64,000 nucleotides of DNA, taken from contig NZ_JMIR01000007.1 in the NCBI RefSeq assembly GCF_000714935.1, positions 97,229 through 161,228 on the forward strand, in the 5' to 3' direction. Shown in pieces: positions 40,001-50,000 of this stretch (position 1 is its first letter; the number at the start of each line of letters is the position of its first letter). The position numbers and the translations under genes are program-made. Below the pieces are notes generated by a model that was given only the letters and a program-made list of their open reading frames with translations, ran no database searches and had not been told where the DNA came from. Source of the stretch: Tumebacillus flagellatus. GTDB taxonomy: Bacteria > Bacillota > Bacilli > Tumebacillales > Tumebacillaceae.

Positions 40001-43000
40001 CCAAGATCGAGCGCGACCTCGACTATTGGCGCACTCAATTGGGCGGAACCCTGCCGCTCTTGGAATTGCCGATGGACGCACCCTTGACGCCGCAGAGTTC
40101 CAAAGCCGGCCGCATGCAACGCATCCCGTTGCCGGTGGACGTGTCCCCGACGCTTCGGGAGCTGTGCCGGGAAGAACGCGTGACTCCGTTTATGGTGTTC
40201 CTCAGCGTCTACCTCCTGCTGTTGTCCCGTCTGTCCGGACAGGAGGACATCGTCGTGGGGACTCCGATGGCCAACCGCGACCGCGTGGAATTGGAAGGGA
40301 TGATCGGCTTCTTGCTGAACACGATCGCGCTGCGCGGGGATTTGACAGGCAATCCTACCTTCCGCGAACTGCTCCGTCGCGTGCGTGACGTGACGCTGCA
40401 AGGCTATGAGCACAGCTCCATCCCCTATGAAAAAGTGGTGGAAGAGCTGCAGCCGGAACGCAGCCTCGTGCGCAATCCGTTTTTTGATGTGATGATCAAC
40501 TATTTGGATACGCCGGAGACGGGCTTGCAGATCGGCGATCTTGAGGTGACGTCCACCTACGAGCAGTTGTTGATTTCCAAGTATCTGATGACGTTGTTCG
40601 TGCAGGACGTTGAGGGTGTGCTGCATCTGGAGTTGGTCTATCGGGAAGAGCTGTTCACAGCGGAGCGCGGCCAGATGATGTTGGAGCAGTTGCAATCGCT
40701 CCTCGTGCAGGTGCTGGAGCAGACGGATCGTTCCATTCACGAGTACACGCTCGTGACCGAGTCTGTACGCGAGCAATGGCCGTCCGTGCGCCAAGCCATG
40801 ACCGAGCCTTCCTATGAGTCGGTGTTGCAAACGTTCCGCAAGCAGGCGCTTGCAGAGCCGAACCGCCCGGCGGTCGTTCAGGGTGACGTGACGCTTTCCT
40901 ACCGAGAATTGCTCGAACGGGTGGAGGCATTGTCTCAACGCCTGCGTCAAGAAGGCTTGAAGCCGGGAGATGTGACCGCCGTGTTGACGCACCGCAGCGT
41001 CGGCTTCGTCGTCAGCGCGTTGGCGGTCTTGCAGAGCGGCGGAGTGTTGTTGCCGGTGGACCTGTCGCTTCCGGAAGTTCGACAATGCACGATGCTGGAG
41101 CAGGCGGGTGTGCGTTTCGTCCTCGCGTGGGCCAATGAATCGGCCTCCAAATCGGTCAGCCGCATGCTTCGCGATCTCCCGTGGGTGCACGTGGATGTTG
41201 CGACCGGACTTTCCAAGCTCCCGGCCGCTTCGCCCGGAACGTCTGCCGCGCAAGGGTACGATCCGCTTCCGGATGATCCGGCGTACTTGTTCTTCACGTC
41301 CGGCACGACCAACGTCCCCAAGGGGGTGCTCGGCACGCACAAAGGGCTGAACCACTTCCTCGCGTGGCAGCGCGAAGAATTCCAAGTGAGTGCGGACGAC
41401 CGGGTGGCGCAACTGATTCACCTCTCCTTCGATGCGATCTTGCGCGACCTCTTGCTTCCGCTGACGGCAGGCGCTTCTCTGCATCTGCCCGACGTCCCGG
41501 AGGACATGAGCGCCGACGTCGTGCTTCCTTGGTTGGAGCGGGAAGGCATCACGTTGATGCACTCGGTTCCGTCGCTGGCGCAGATGTGGCTCAACGATGC
41601 GCCCGCAAACGTCGCGCTCCCGCACCTGCGCTATGTCTTCCTCTCCGGTGAGCCCTTGACGGACGGATTTGCGGCGCGTTGGCAAGAGCGGTTCTCAAGC
41701 GGCGACCTCGTCAATTTCTATGGGCCGACGGAGACGACGATGATCAAAACGTCGTACCGCGTGCGCCGGGGGCAAGTCGTGGCGGGAATGCAGCCGGCGG
41801 GCTGGCCGCAACCGGACACGCAAGTCTGGGTCCTCACGCCAAGCGGTCAACTGGCGGGCGTCGGAGAAGTCGGCGAGATCGTCTTGCGCACGCCGTTTGC
41901 ATCGCGAGGGTACGTAAACGCACCGGACGAGCAAGCGTTGCGGTTCCGGGCCAACCCGTTCACGAACGACGAAACCGATCTCGTGTATTACACGGGAGAC
42001 CGCGGACGGTATCGTACAGACGGCTCGTTGGAAGTATTGGGCCGCCTCGACGATCAGGTGAAAGTGCGCGGCGTCCGCGTGCAATTGGGCGAAGTGTCGG
42101 CCGTCTTGATGCGTCACCCCGCGGTGGCTTCCTGCGCAGTGCTCGATGTCAAGGACGCTCAGGAACGGACGCAGTTGGCAGCTTACGTCGTTCTGGCCGA
42201 TCCTGCTTGCGGGATGGAGGCGTTGCGAGGGTATCTGGAGCAACAACTTCCGCCGGCGATGGTGCCCAACTGGTTCCTCTCCTTAGAGCGCTTGCCGCTC
42301 ACCGCCAACGGCAAAGTGGATCGCCGGGCATTGCCGAAGCCGGAGGTTCACATGGAGGGCGACGAGAGCTCGTTGCCGGCTCGCACGGCAACAGAAGCCG
42401 TGCTCAGCAACATTTGGTCGGACGTGCTGGGCGTGGAGCGTGTCGGCGTCAACCAGAACTTCTTCGCTCTGGGAGGCCATTCGCTGCTGTTCATTCAAGT
42501 GATGTCCCGCGTGCGTCGTCATTGGGGTATCGACTTGCCGTTGCGGCTGTTGTTTGAAGGCCCGACCGTCGAACAGCTCGCCGTCCACGTCGACAGCGCG
42601 GTTTCCAGCCGCCAACACACGCAGATCGAACCGCTTCGCCCGGTTTCTCGCACAGAAGATCTGCCGCTCTCCGAGCTGCAAAAACAATACTGGTTCTTTG
42701 CGCAACTCAACACCGACAGCTCCTTGTACAACATTCCGTTTGCTGTGCGGTTTAAGGGCGAGTTGAACGTGGAGCACCTGCAAGCGTCGTTGCATGAGAT
42801 CGTCCGCCGGCAAGAATCTTTGCGCACGATCTTCCGCTCCGATGAAGCGGAAGACGGGCAAGCGGTGATCGCGTTCTTGCCGCCGGGTGACGTGCACCTG
42901 CCGTTGACCGATCTGCGGGAGATTTCCGACGAGTTGCGCGAGGCGGAGTTGGAATCTAAATTGCTTGCCGAAAGCGCGCGCCCCTTCGATTTGTTCACAG

Positions 43001-44013
43001 GGCCCCTGTACCGCCTGCACTTGTTCCAACTGGAGACGAGGGAGTTTGTCCTCCTCGTGACGATGCATCACATCATCTCCGACGGTTGGTCGGCCGGCGT
43101 GTTCACACGCGAGTTGATGGCGCTGTACACCGCTCATGCAACCGGTCAATCGGTCGAATTGCCGGAGCTTCCGATCCAGTATGCCGATTTCGCGGTGTGG
43201 CAGCAGCGCTTTTTGCAAAGCGACGCGTATGCGAACCAACTTGCCTATTGGAAACGCCAACTTGGCGGAACCCTTCCCGTTTTGGACCTGTCGCCCGATC
43301 GGCCGCATCCGGTGACACCGAGCTACCGTGGGGCGGTACATCGCATCACGATTCCCCACGAGTTGCTGGAGCGGGTGACGAAATTTGCCGGCGAGCAGTC
43401 GGTCACGGTGCAGATGGTGATGCTCAGCGCGTTCCAAGCTTTGTTGTATGCCCGATCCCGACAGGAAGACCTGTTGATCGGCGTGCCGGTCGCCGGACGC
43501 GACCACGAGGAGACGGAAGGGCTGATCGGCGCTTTCATCAACACGCTGGTGTTGCGAACGAACGTATCGGGCAACCCGAGCGTGGCGGATTGGTTGCATC
43601 GTGTGCGCCTGACTTCGCTGGAAGCTTTTGCGAACCCCCATGTGCCGTTTGAGCATCTCGTGGCGGAGTTGCAGCCGGAACGCATCCAAGGGCGCTCCCC
43701 GCTGTTCCAAGTCATGTTCAACTACCAAAACGTCGGCTCGACTTCCTTTGAACTGCCGGGCGTTGGGTTGCAGACGGAAACGGTCGGTCGCTTTACGGCG
43801 AAATTCGATTTGGAAGTGCTCGTGCATCATCTGGAGAGCGGAATTCAGCTGTTGTTTGAATACGCGACGGACCTCTTCGATGCGACGACGATCCAGGGCA
43901 TGGCGCAACAGTATCTCGATTTGCTCGGCCGCATGACAGAGGATGCGACGGCACGTCTGCAAGAACTGGTCTCCGCCTCGGCGGAAGATGTGGCGGACGA
44001 GCTATTCGGTTAA
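37018..44013 (+). CDS. NRPS2: C remnant - A - T - C - A - T - C
   Basis: 2331 residues from ATG 37018 (GAGGAGG upstream). Residues 30-190 are only the C-terminal half of a condensation domain with no HHxxxDG. A1 (about 205-710) has LYTSGSTGKPKG and pocket residues D-V-W-V-L-A-L-V-I; carrier Ser near 759. The next C domain has SHILFDA (949-955): first His and Gly are changed, the second His and Asp kept. A2 (about 1275-1775) is unusual, with FFTSGTTNVPKGVLGTHKGL and pocket D-A-R-H-F-S-F-M-I, resembling LYS2-type domains. Second carrier Ser is near 1822. A final C domain has intact HHIISDG near 2017. The protein ends in VADELFG, similar to the NRPS1 tail. No epimerisation domain. It should add two residues and hand over to NRPS3. 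Confidence 0.9.
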   Translation: MKGTHKKVESLPIVNLPTDAPRPAVPSLRSRRLTRSMPAELAVGLQRLAEGWRVSIEELALAASHVLLFRYTGQQDLVIGVSDSQEVLASRVQLSGETSFSQLVQSVREAGRREAAIEPFPFQIGFAWGVSPVREESPFELALTLNREEMVADARVELFEAQTVEAYLDSLEALLTGIVEQPERDLLDLPVLSAKEREHVLYGLNDTRVEYGTEECIHTMFERQAALTPDAVALVFEGAEMTYRELNERANQVAHYLIRSGVQSNVRVGICMDRSLEMLVAIYGVMKAGGVYVPIDPYHPAERMKFTMEDSAVPLMLTQARWLMHLPAQADEVICLDTEWETFAGERVENPELELSADNNLSILYTSGSTGKPKGVMSTHKGICNLLRWMQDIFGLTPQDRHILKTPYSFDVSAWELFWPLVNGACLVIAKPEGHKDSAYLVELCQEQGITTIVFAPSMMQLFLEEAGVEACTTIKRALCAGEALPFELQERFFSKLDAELHNLYGPTEASVIVAHWKCVKNSPKRVVPIGYPIANTMIYLLDERKQPVPRGAAGELFIGGTAVARGYLNRPELNEEKFVLDPYHGDPEARMYGTGDLARHLPDGTIDYIGRIDHQVKIRGLRIELGEIESVLQTHPAVREVVVMAQQDVQGGKFLAAFLTAQENGDADQGVLRQFVKSKLPDYMVPNVFVVLEEMPLSPNGKIDRKALPQVSFSDNAREEHVKPRTPLEQAVVQIWEDVLQVPAIGVTDHFFYLGGHSLFANRVVARIREKFGCELSVAQLYDRPTVAELAELLEDSSQGSAQEESWERVERPELLPLTYPQEAMWFVDRLQPGTTHLNVPFGFHLHGPLDVGALRRSLDELIKRHESLRTVIVELDGVPYQRLTESNRWELPLVDVSGLPEEQQRKRYEEIRTWDSQNGFDLSQGPNCRGWLFRYSETHHELMLNVSHILFDARSLDVFKEELFTLYGGGELPALTVQFGDYVLRERARIHQPKIERDLDYWRTQLGGTLPLLELPMDAPLTPQSSKAGRMQRIPLPVDVSPTLRELCREERVTPFMVFLSVYLLLLSRLSGQEDIVVGTPMANRDRVELEGMIGFLLNTIALRGDLTGNPTFRELLRRVRDVTLQGYEHSSIPYEKVVEELQPERSLVRNPFFDVMINYLDTPETGLQIGDLEVTSTYEQLLISKYLMTLFVQDVEGVLHLELVYREELFTAERGQMMLEQLQSLLVQVLEQTDRSIHEYTLVTESVREQWPSVRQAMTEPSYESVLQTFRKQALAEPNRPAVVQGDVTLSYRELLERVEALSQRLRQEGLKPGDVTAVLTHRSVGFVVSALAVLQSGGVLLPVDLSLPEVRQCTMLEQAGVRFVLAWANESASKSVSRMLRDLPWVHVDVATGLSKLPAASPGTSAAQGYDPLPDDPAYLFFTSGTTNVPKGVLGTHKGLNHFLAWQREEFQVSADDRVAQLIHLSFDAILRDLLLPLTAGASLHLPDVPEDMSADVVLPWLEREGITLMHSVPSLAQMWLNDAPANVALPHLRYVFLSGEPLTDGFAARWQERFSSGDLVNFYGPTETTMIKTSYRVRRGQVVAGMQPAGWPQPDTQVWVLTPSGQLAGVGEVGEIVLRTPFASRGYVNAPDEQALRFRANPFTNDETDLVYYTGDRGRYRTDGSLEVLGRLDDQVKVRGVRVQLGEVSAVLMRHPAVASCAVLDVKDAQERTQLAAYVVLADPACGMEALRGYLEQQLPPAMVPNWFLSLERLPLTANGKVDRRALPKPEVHMEGDESSLPARTATEAVLSNIWSDVLGVERVGVNQNFFALGGHSLLFIQVMSRVRRHWGIDLPLRLLFEGPTVEQLAVHVDSAVSSRQHTQIEPLRPVSRTEDLPLSELQKQYWFFAQLNTDSSLYNIPFAVRFKGELNVEHLQASLHEIVRRQESLRTIFRSDEAEDGQAVIAFLPPGDVHLPLTDLREISDELREAELESKLLAESARPFDLFTGPLYRLHLFQLETREFVLLVTMHHIISDGWSAGVFTRELMALYTAHATGQSVELPELPIQYADFAVWQQRFLQSDAYANQLAYWKRQLGGTLPVLDLSPDRPHPVTPSYRGAVHRITIPHELLERVTKFAGEQSVTVQMVMLSAFQALLYARSRQEDLLIGVPVAGRDHEETEGLIGAFINTLVLRTNVSGNPSVADWLHRVRLTSLEAFANPHVPFEHLVAELQPERIQGRSPLFQVMFNYQNVGSTSFELPGVGLQTETVGRFTAKFDLEVLVHHLESGIQLLFEYATDLFDATTIQGMAQQYLDLLGRMTEDATARLQELVSASAEDVADELFG

Positions 44014-44031
44014 AAAAGGATGTGACGGCGC

Positions 44032-47000
44032 GTGAATTATCTATCGAAAGAAAACATGTTGGAAGTGATTGAACTCTCCCGCTTGCAAGAAAGCCTGCTT
44101 TCCGGCTCAGACACCCAAGACCTTGCCCGCTTGCCTCTTCATCTCAACGCTTATGAGTTGGAAGGGACGATTGACCCCGCTGTGATGGAGGAAGCGTTGA
44201 ACGCGGTCATCTCGTCCTATCCGGAACTTCGCTCCGTTTTTCGACCGCTCAAAAACCGCGTCGTGCAGGCGTGCCTCAAGCAACGCCCCGTCGAGTTGCA
44301 GGTATTTGACGGGGCCAGTTCCACAGAGGAAGTCGCGGCTTCGCACCTCGAACCGCTGGATATCGGGACCGGACCGCTGCTGCGAGCGGCGTTGCTCCTC
44401 CATTCGGACACGCGCGCCACGTTGCTGGTCACGCATCATGCGTTGATTCTCGATCCGGAAAGCAAGGCGCTGCTGGTTGGGGAGTGGATGGCGCAATATG
44501 AGTCGCTGCTGCGAACGAACGCACGGACCCCTGCTCAGAGCCGTCCGCGCTATTCGGACTATGTCAAATGGTTGACCCGTCAAGATTGGATGCCCGCCAA
44601 GGAATTTTGGCGGGCCCAAGCCGGGGAGTTGATGCCGTCGATGGCGCTCTCCACCTTGCGGCAAAGCGTGGATGCCGGGCCTTTCGTGCAAGCCGATCAG
44701 GAATTGGATATGGAGTTGAGTGCCGCTCTGCGCAAAGCCGCGCAGAACGCGCAGGTGTCGGAGAAGGCGTTGGCCGCCGCGGCTTGGTCGCTGTTGGTCG
44801 CGTTGTACTCCGGAGAAGAGCGCGTGACTTTCGGCTTGCGGGCTTCCGGTCGCGTGCCGGAACTGGAAGCGTCGGGACGCGGGCTTGGGCCGTATTCCAA
44901 TCGGTTGCCGCTCGGTGTCGGGACAGCAGGGGAACAGTCGGTGCAGGAATTCCTCCAGACGGTGGACGAGAAACTGCGCCGGGTGGAAGCGTCCGCTTTT
45001 TTACCGGAAGCGGAAGTGCGAGCCGACGCTGCGGTGGCGGAAGGCGTGATGCTGTATGACACCGCGCTGTCGTTTGCTGATTTGGAAGAGCGGACGCGGC
45101 AAGGGTTTTCCTGGAGCGAGAGCTTTGCGCAGTCGACTGTACCGGAACCTCCTCTGCAAGTCGGGGTGCAGGCGGGCGAACAGTGGAAGGTTGTGTGGTC
45201 GTACGCCCGAAACACGCTGTCTTTGCAGACGATTCTGCGCTTGCAAAGTCAATGGCGCACGCTGTTGCAAAGTTTGGCGGCGGCGGACATGTCTGCGAAG
45301 CTTGGCGATTTGACGTTGGTGTCGGAGCAAGAGCGGGCGCAATTGGCGGGCTTCAACGTCTCCGCTCAGCCGGACCCTGATTTGAGTTTGTTGGCTCATC
45401 AGGTGATCGAGAGTCAGGTGCTGCGCACGCCGGACAGAGTGGCGGTTCGTTGCCAAGACCAAGCGCTGACGTACGCACAATTGAACGCCGAAGCCAATCG
45501 CTTGGCGTGGCGGTTGCGCCGCTCGGGGTTTGGCCGCGATGATGTGGCGGCTCTGTTTGCCGAGCGCGACATCTCCATGCTGATCGGGATTCTCGGGGTG
45601 TTGAAGGCGGGCGGTGCGTACGTACCGCTTGACACCGCCAATCCGGTGGCGCGAAACCGCACGGTGGTGGAAAACAGCCGTGCGAAAGTCGTGCTGACCC
45701 AGACGCCGTTCGTGGGCGAGGCGGCGCAATTGGCGGAGGGCTTGGACACCGAGGTCGTCAACTTGAGCGATGTGGAGGCGCGATCTGGAGAATCCGCAGA
45801 GAACCCGACGTTCCAAAACGAGCCGGCTGACCTCGCCAACGTGTTTTACACCTCGGGATCGACCGGACTGCCCAAAGGAGCGATGGTGGAGCACATCGGG
45901 ATGCTCAACCACCTGTACGCCAAAATCAACTTGGTCGGTCTCGACGAGACGGGCGTGGTGGCGCAGACCGCATCGCATTGCTTTGACATCTCGGTCTGGC
46001 AATTCCTCGCGCCGTTGATGGTCGGCGGCGTGACGGTCATCTATCCGAACTCCGTCTCGACAGACCCGGATGCTCTTCTGCCGGCGGTGCAGAGAGACGG
46101 AGTGACCGAGTTGGAACTGGTGCCCGCGATGATGGAGATGATGTGGCGAAGCGCCGAAGAGACGGACGGGGTTCCGCTCTCTCTGTTGCGGCACTTGATC
46201 GCGACGGGAGAAGGGTTGCCCGCCGAGTTGTCCAATCGTTGGCGGCGCAAGTTTCCCAACGTCTGCTTGATCAACGCGTACGGCGCTTCGGAGACGTCCG
46301 ATGACTTTACGCATGAAGTCATCCGCGAACTTGTGTCGGAAGATCGTCCCTACGTGTCGCTTGGCACGGTCATCCCCCATCACAGCGTGTATGTGCTCGA
46401 CCGGTTCTTGCGCCAAGTTCCCGTCGGATGCCTCGGCGAGATCTGCGTCACCGGCATCGGCGTCGGGCGCGGGTACTTGCACGACCCGGAACGCACCGCC
46501 AAAGCGTTTCTCCGCAATCCGTTTGACGACGGACGCGGGCCGCGGCTGTACCGGACGGGCGACTTGGGGTACTTCCTGCCGGACGGCAAACTCATGTATG
46601 TCAGCCGGGTCGATTTCCAAGTCAAAGTGCGCGGGCACCGGATCGAGCTGGGCGAGATCGAGGCGGCTCTGCGCAAACACGAGCAGGTGGACCAATGCGT
46701 CGCGATCGTGCGCAAGGACGAGTCCGGGCAAAACCGGCTGTTGGCGTACGTCGTCACCTCGCAACCGACCGAAGCGTCGGTCTTGCGCGATCATTTGCGG
46801 CAGTGGGTGCCGGAGTATATGATCCCGGAAGCTGTCCTCTTGCTGGAAAAAATGCCGCTCAACCAAAACGGGAAGATCGACCGCAAAGCGTTGCCCGAAC
46901 CAAACGGGCTTACGGGGGCGCAGGAGATCGTCGCCCCGCGTTCCCCGGTTGAAACGGCGTTGGTGCAGATCTGGCAAGACGTGTTGCAAGTGCCGGAACT

Positions 47001-50000
47001 GGGGATCGACCAGAATTTCTTCGAACTGGGCGGGCATTCGCTCAAGACGATCCAAGTTCGAGCCCGTATCAAGAAGCGGTTGGGGGTCGATCTGCCGTTG
47101 CATCAACTGTTTGAATCCCCGACGGTGCGAGAGCTCGCCCTGTTGGTCGGCGACGCGGCGGTGCAGGAAGCGGAGTCTATGACGATTCCGAAGCTGCCGG
47201 CTGCAGAGAGATACCCGATGTCGCACGCGCAGCAGAGGCTCTTTTTCCTGCAGAGTCTGAACCCGGAGGACATCACGTACAACATGCCTTCGCTGCTGGA
47301 GTTGGAAGGGGAGTTGAACCACGCGGCATTGGTTCGGGCGTTTGAGCAGGTGATCGCTCGGCATGACGTGCTGCGCGCCACCTATGAAATGGAGGGCGAA
47401 GCGTTCTTCCAGCGTGTGCACCCGCCGGCTCCTCTTGAGTGTCCGCTGGTGGACCTCTCCGGGTCGAGCGAGGACGAGCAGGAAGCGATCGTCTGGAAGC
47501 ACTTCCACGAGGAATCTCAAAAGCCGTTCGATTTGACAGCGGGGCCGTTGGTGCGCTTGATGGTGTTCCGATTGGGACCGTCGCGCCATCGTATGCTGTT
47601 TGTGTTGCACCATATCATGATCGATTTCTGGTCGTTTGGCGTGCTTACCCGTGAACTCCAAGCGCTGTACGCCGCCGCGTGCGCAGGGGAACCGGCCGCG
47701 TTGCCGCCGTTGCCGCTGCAATACACCGACTACGCTTCGTGGCAAAACCAACGCCTCCACGATGGAACGTTGCTTCAAGCGGAGCAGTATTGGCTGGAGA
47801 CGCTCGGCACCGATTTGCCGGAGCTCGATTTGCCGACCGACCATGTGCGTCCGTCCGTGATGACGGCTGCCGGTGATCAAGTGCGAATCACTCTCGACAC
47901 CCGCTTGACTTCAAAGTTGCAGGCGTTGACGACGCAAGGCGATGCAACGCTGTTTATGGTGTTGCTGGCGGGTGTCAGCCTGCTGCTCTCCCGGTTGAGC
48001 GGTCAACGCGATCTGGTGATCGGCACGCCGGAGGCGGGGCGGAATCTGCTTGAAGTCGAAGGGCTGATCGGGTTGTTTGCGAACACGCTGCCGCTTCGAA
48101 TTCGCCTGGCACAGGGGCATTCTTTCTTCGAACTGCTGGAGATCGTCAAAGCGTCGGCGCTTCAAGCGTATGAGCATCATGAATACCCGTTTGACCAGAT
48201 GGTCGAATTGATCAATCCCGTACGCGATATGAGCCGCACCCCGATCTTCTCCGTGCTCTTCCAAGTGTTCCGCGCGGGAGAAGAGCGTTTTCAAGAAACG
48301 ACCGCCGGTTTGCGGATGCGTCCGGTCGACTTGGAAGTTACGGCGGTCAAACAAGACTTGCAAGTCGAATTTGTGGAGCTGCCCGACACGTTGGAATGCA
48401 GGCTGACCTATCGAACCGACCTCTTCGAAAAAACAACCATCGAGCGCTGGCTGCAGCATCTGGTGAACCTCTTGGAACAGATCGCGGATCAGCCGGATGC
48501 AGCGGTGGACAAGTTGTCTCTGCTGAGAGAAGCAGAGAAGCGGCACATGATCCACGAGTTCAACAAGACCGATGTTGAGCTGCGCAAGGAACTCGTCGCC
48601 TATGAGTTGGTGGAAGAGCAGGTGGACCGGACGCCGGATGCCATTGCGTTGATCGGCGAACATGAAACGCTGACCTATCGTGAATTTGATGCGCGCGTGA
48701 ACTCGTTGGCCCATTACTTGCGTGCTCAAGGAGCGGGCCCGGAAGTTCGCGTAGGGATGTATCTGGAACGCTCGGTGGAGATGGTCATCACGGTTCACGC
48801 GATCCTCAAAGCGGGCGGTGTCTATGTGCCGCTGGATATCAACCACCCGTCCGAGCGCCTCTACAGCGTGTTGGAGGGAGCGAGTCTTGCGCTCGTCGTG
48901 ACGACGGAACGATTGCAAGGGGTGTTTGCCGAATCGAATGTCGGGTTGGTGGTGCTGGACAGTGCGCAACACCGCTGGATGGAGATGCCCTCCTCGCGTC
49001 CGGAGCGTGTGGTGGAGCCGAATCATCTCGTCTACATGTTCCATACGTCCGGTTCCACCGGCGTTCCCAAAGGGGTCATGAACGAGCACTTCGCGTTTTG
49101 CACCATGTTGCAATGGCTTTATGAAGCGTTTCCGTTAACCGACCAAGACCGCGTGTTGTTCAAGACCCACCATACGTTTGATGTGTCGACTTGGGAGTTG
49201 TTCTTGCCGTTACTGCGAGGGGCGGCGTTGGTCGTGGCGCGCCATGACGGACATCGAGATCCGGAGTATCTGACGCAGGTGGTTCAAGAACAACAAATCA
49301 CCTGGATCTGCTTCGTTCCATCCGCCTTGCAAATTCAGCTCGAACAGGAAGATTTCAAGTTGTGTGACAGTTTGAAAACGGTCGTCACCATTGGGGAAAA
49401 CCTTACGGCACAAGTGCAGGAGCGCTTTTACCAAACGTTTGCCACGGCAGAACTGCACAACTTGTACGGCCCGACAGAGGCATCGGTGCACGCGACCGCA
49501 TGGCTCTGCCAACGAGGAGACACGCGTCGCTATGTGCCGATCGGCGACCCGATCTCCAACGCGAAAATCTACATCTTGGATGAGAATCGTGAACCCGCGC
49601 CGTTCGGTCTGGTGGGGGAACTGTTCATCGGCGGTGACATCGTGGGGCGCGGGTACAACAACTTGGAAGAGCTGACCGCACAACGGTTTGTACAGGACCC
49701 GTTTGCTTCCAAGCCGGGTGCCCGGATGTATCAAACGGGCGATTTGGTTCGCCGTCATCCCGACGGAACGATCGAATACGTCACGCGGGCGGACAACCAA
49801 GTCAAATTGCGCGGGTTCCGCATCGAACTCGGTGAGATTGAATCCGCCCTATTGAATCATCCGGATGTGCAACAGGTTTCTGTCTTGGTTCGGAAAGAAG
49901 ACGGCTTCGAATCGCTGGCGGCGTACGTGGTGCTTGAACCTGACCGACCGCAAGAAACACAACCGTTGCGGGACTGGCTCTCCAGCAAATTGCCGGAATA

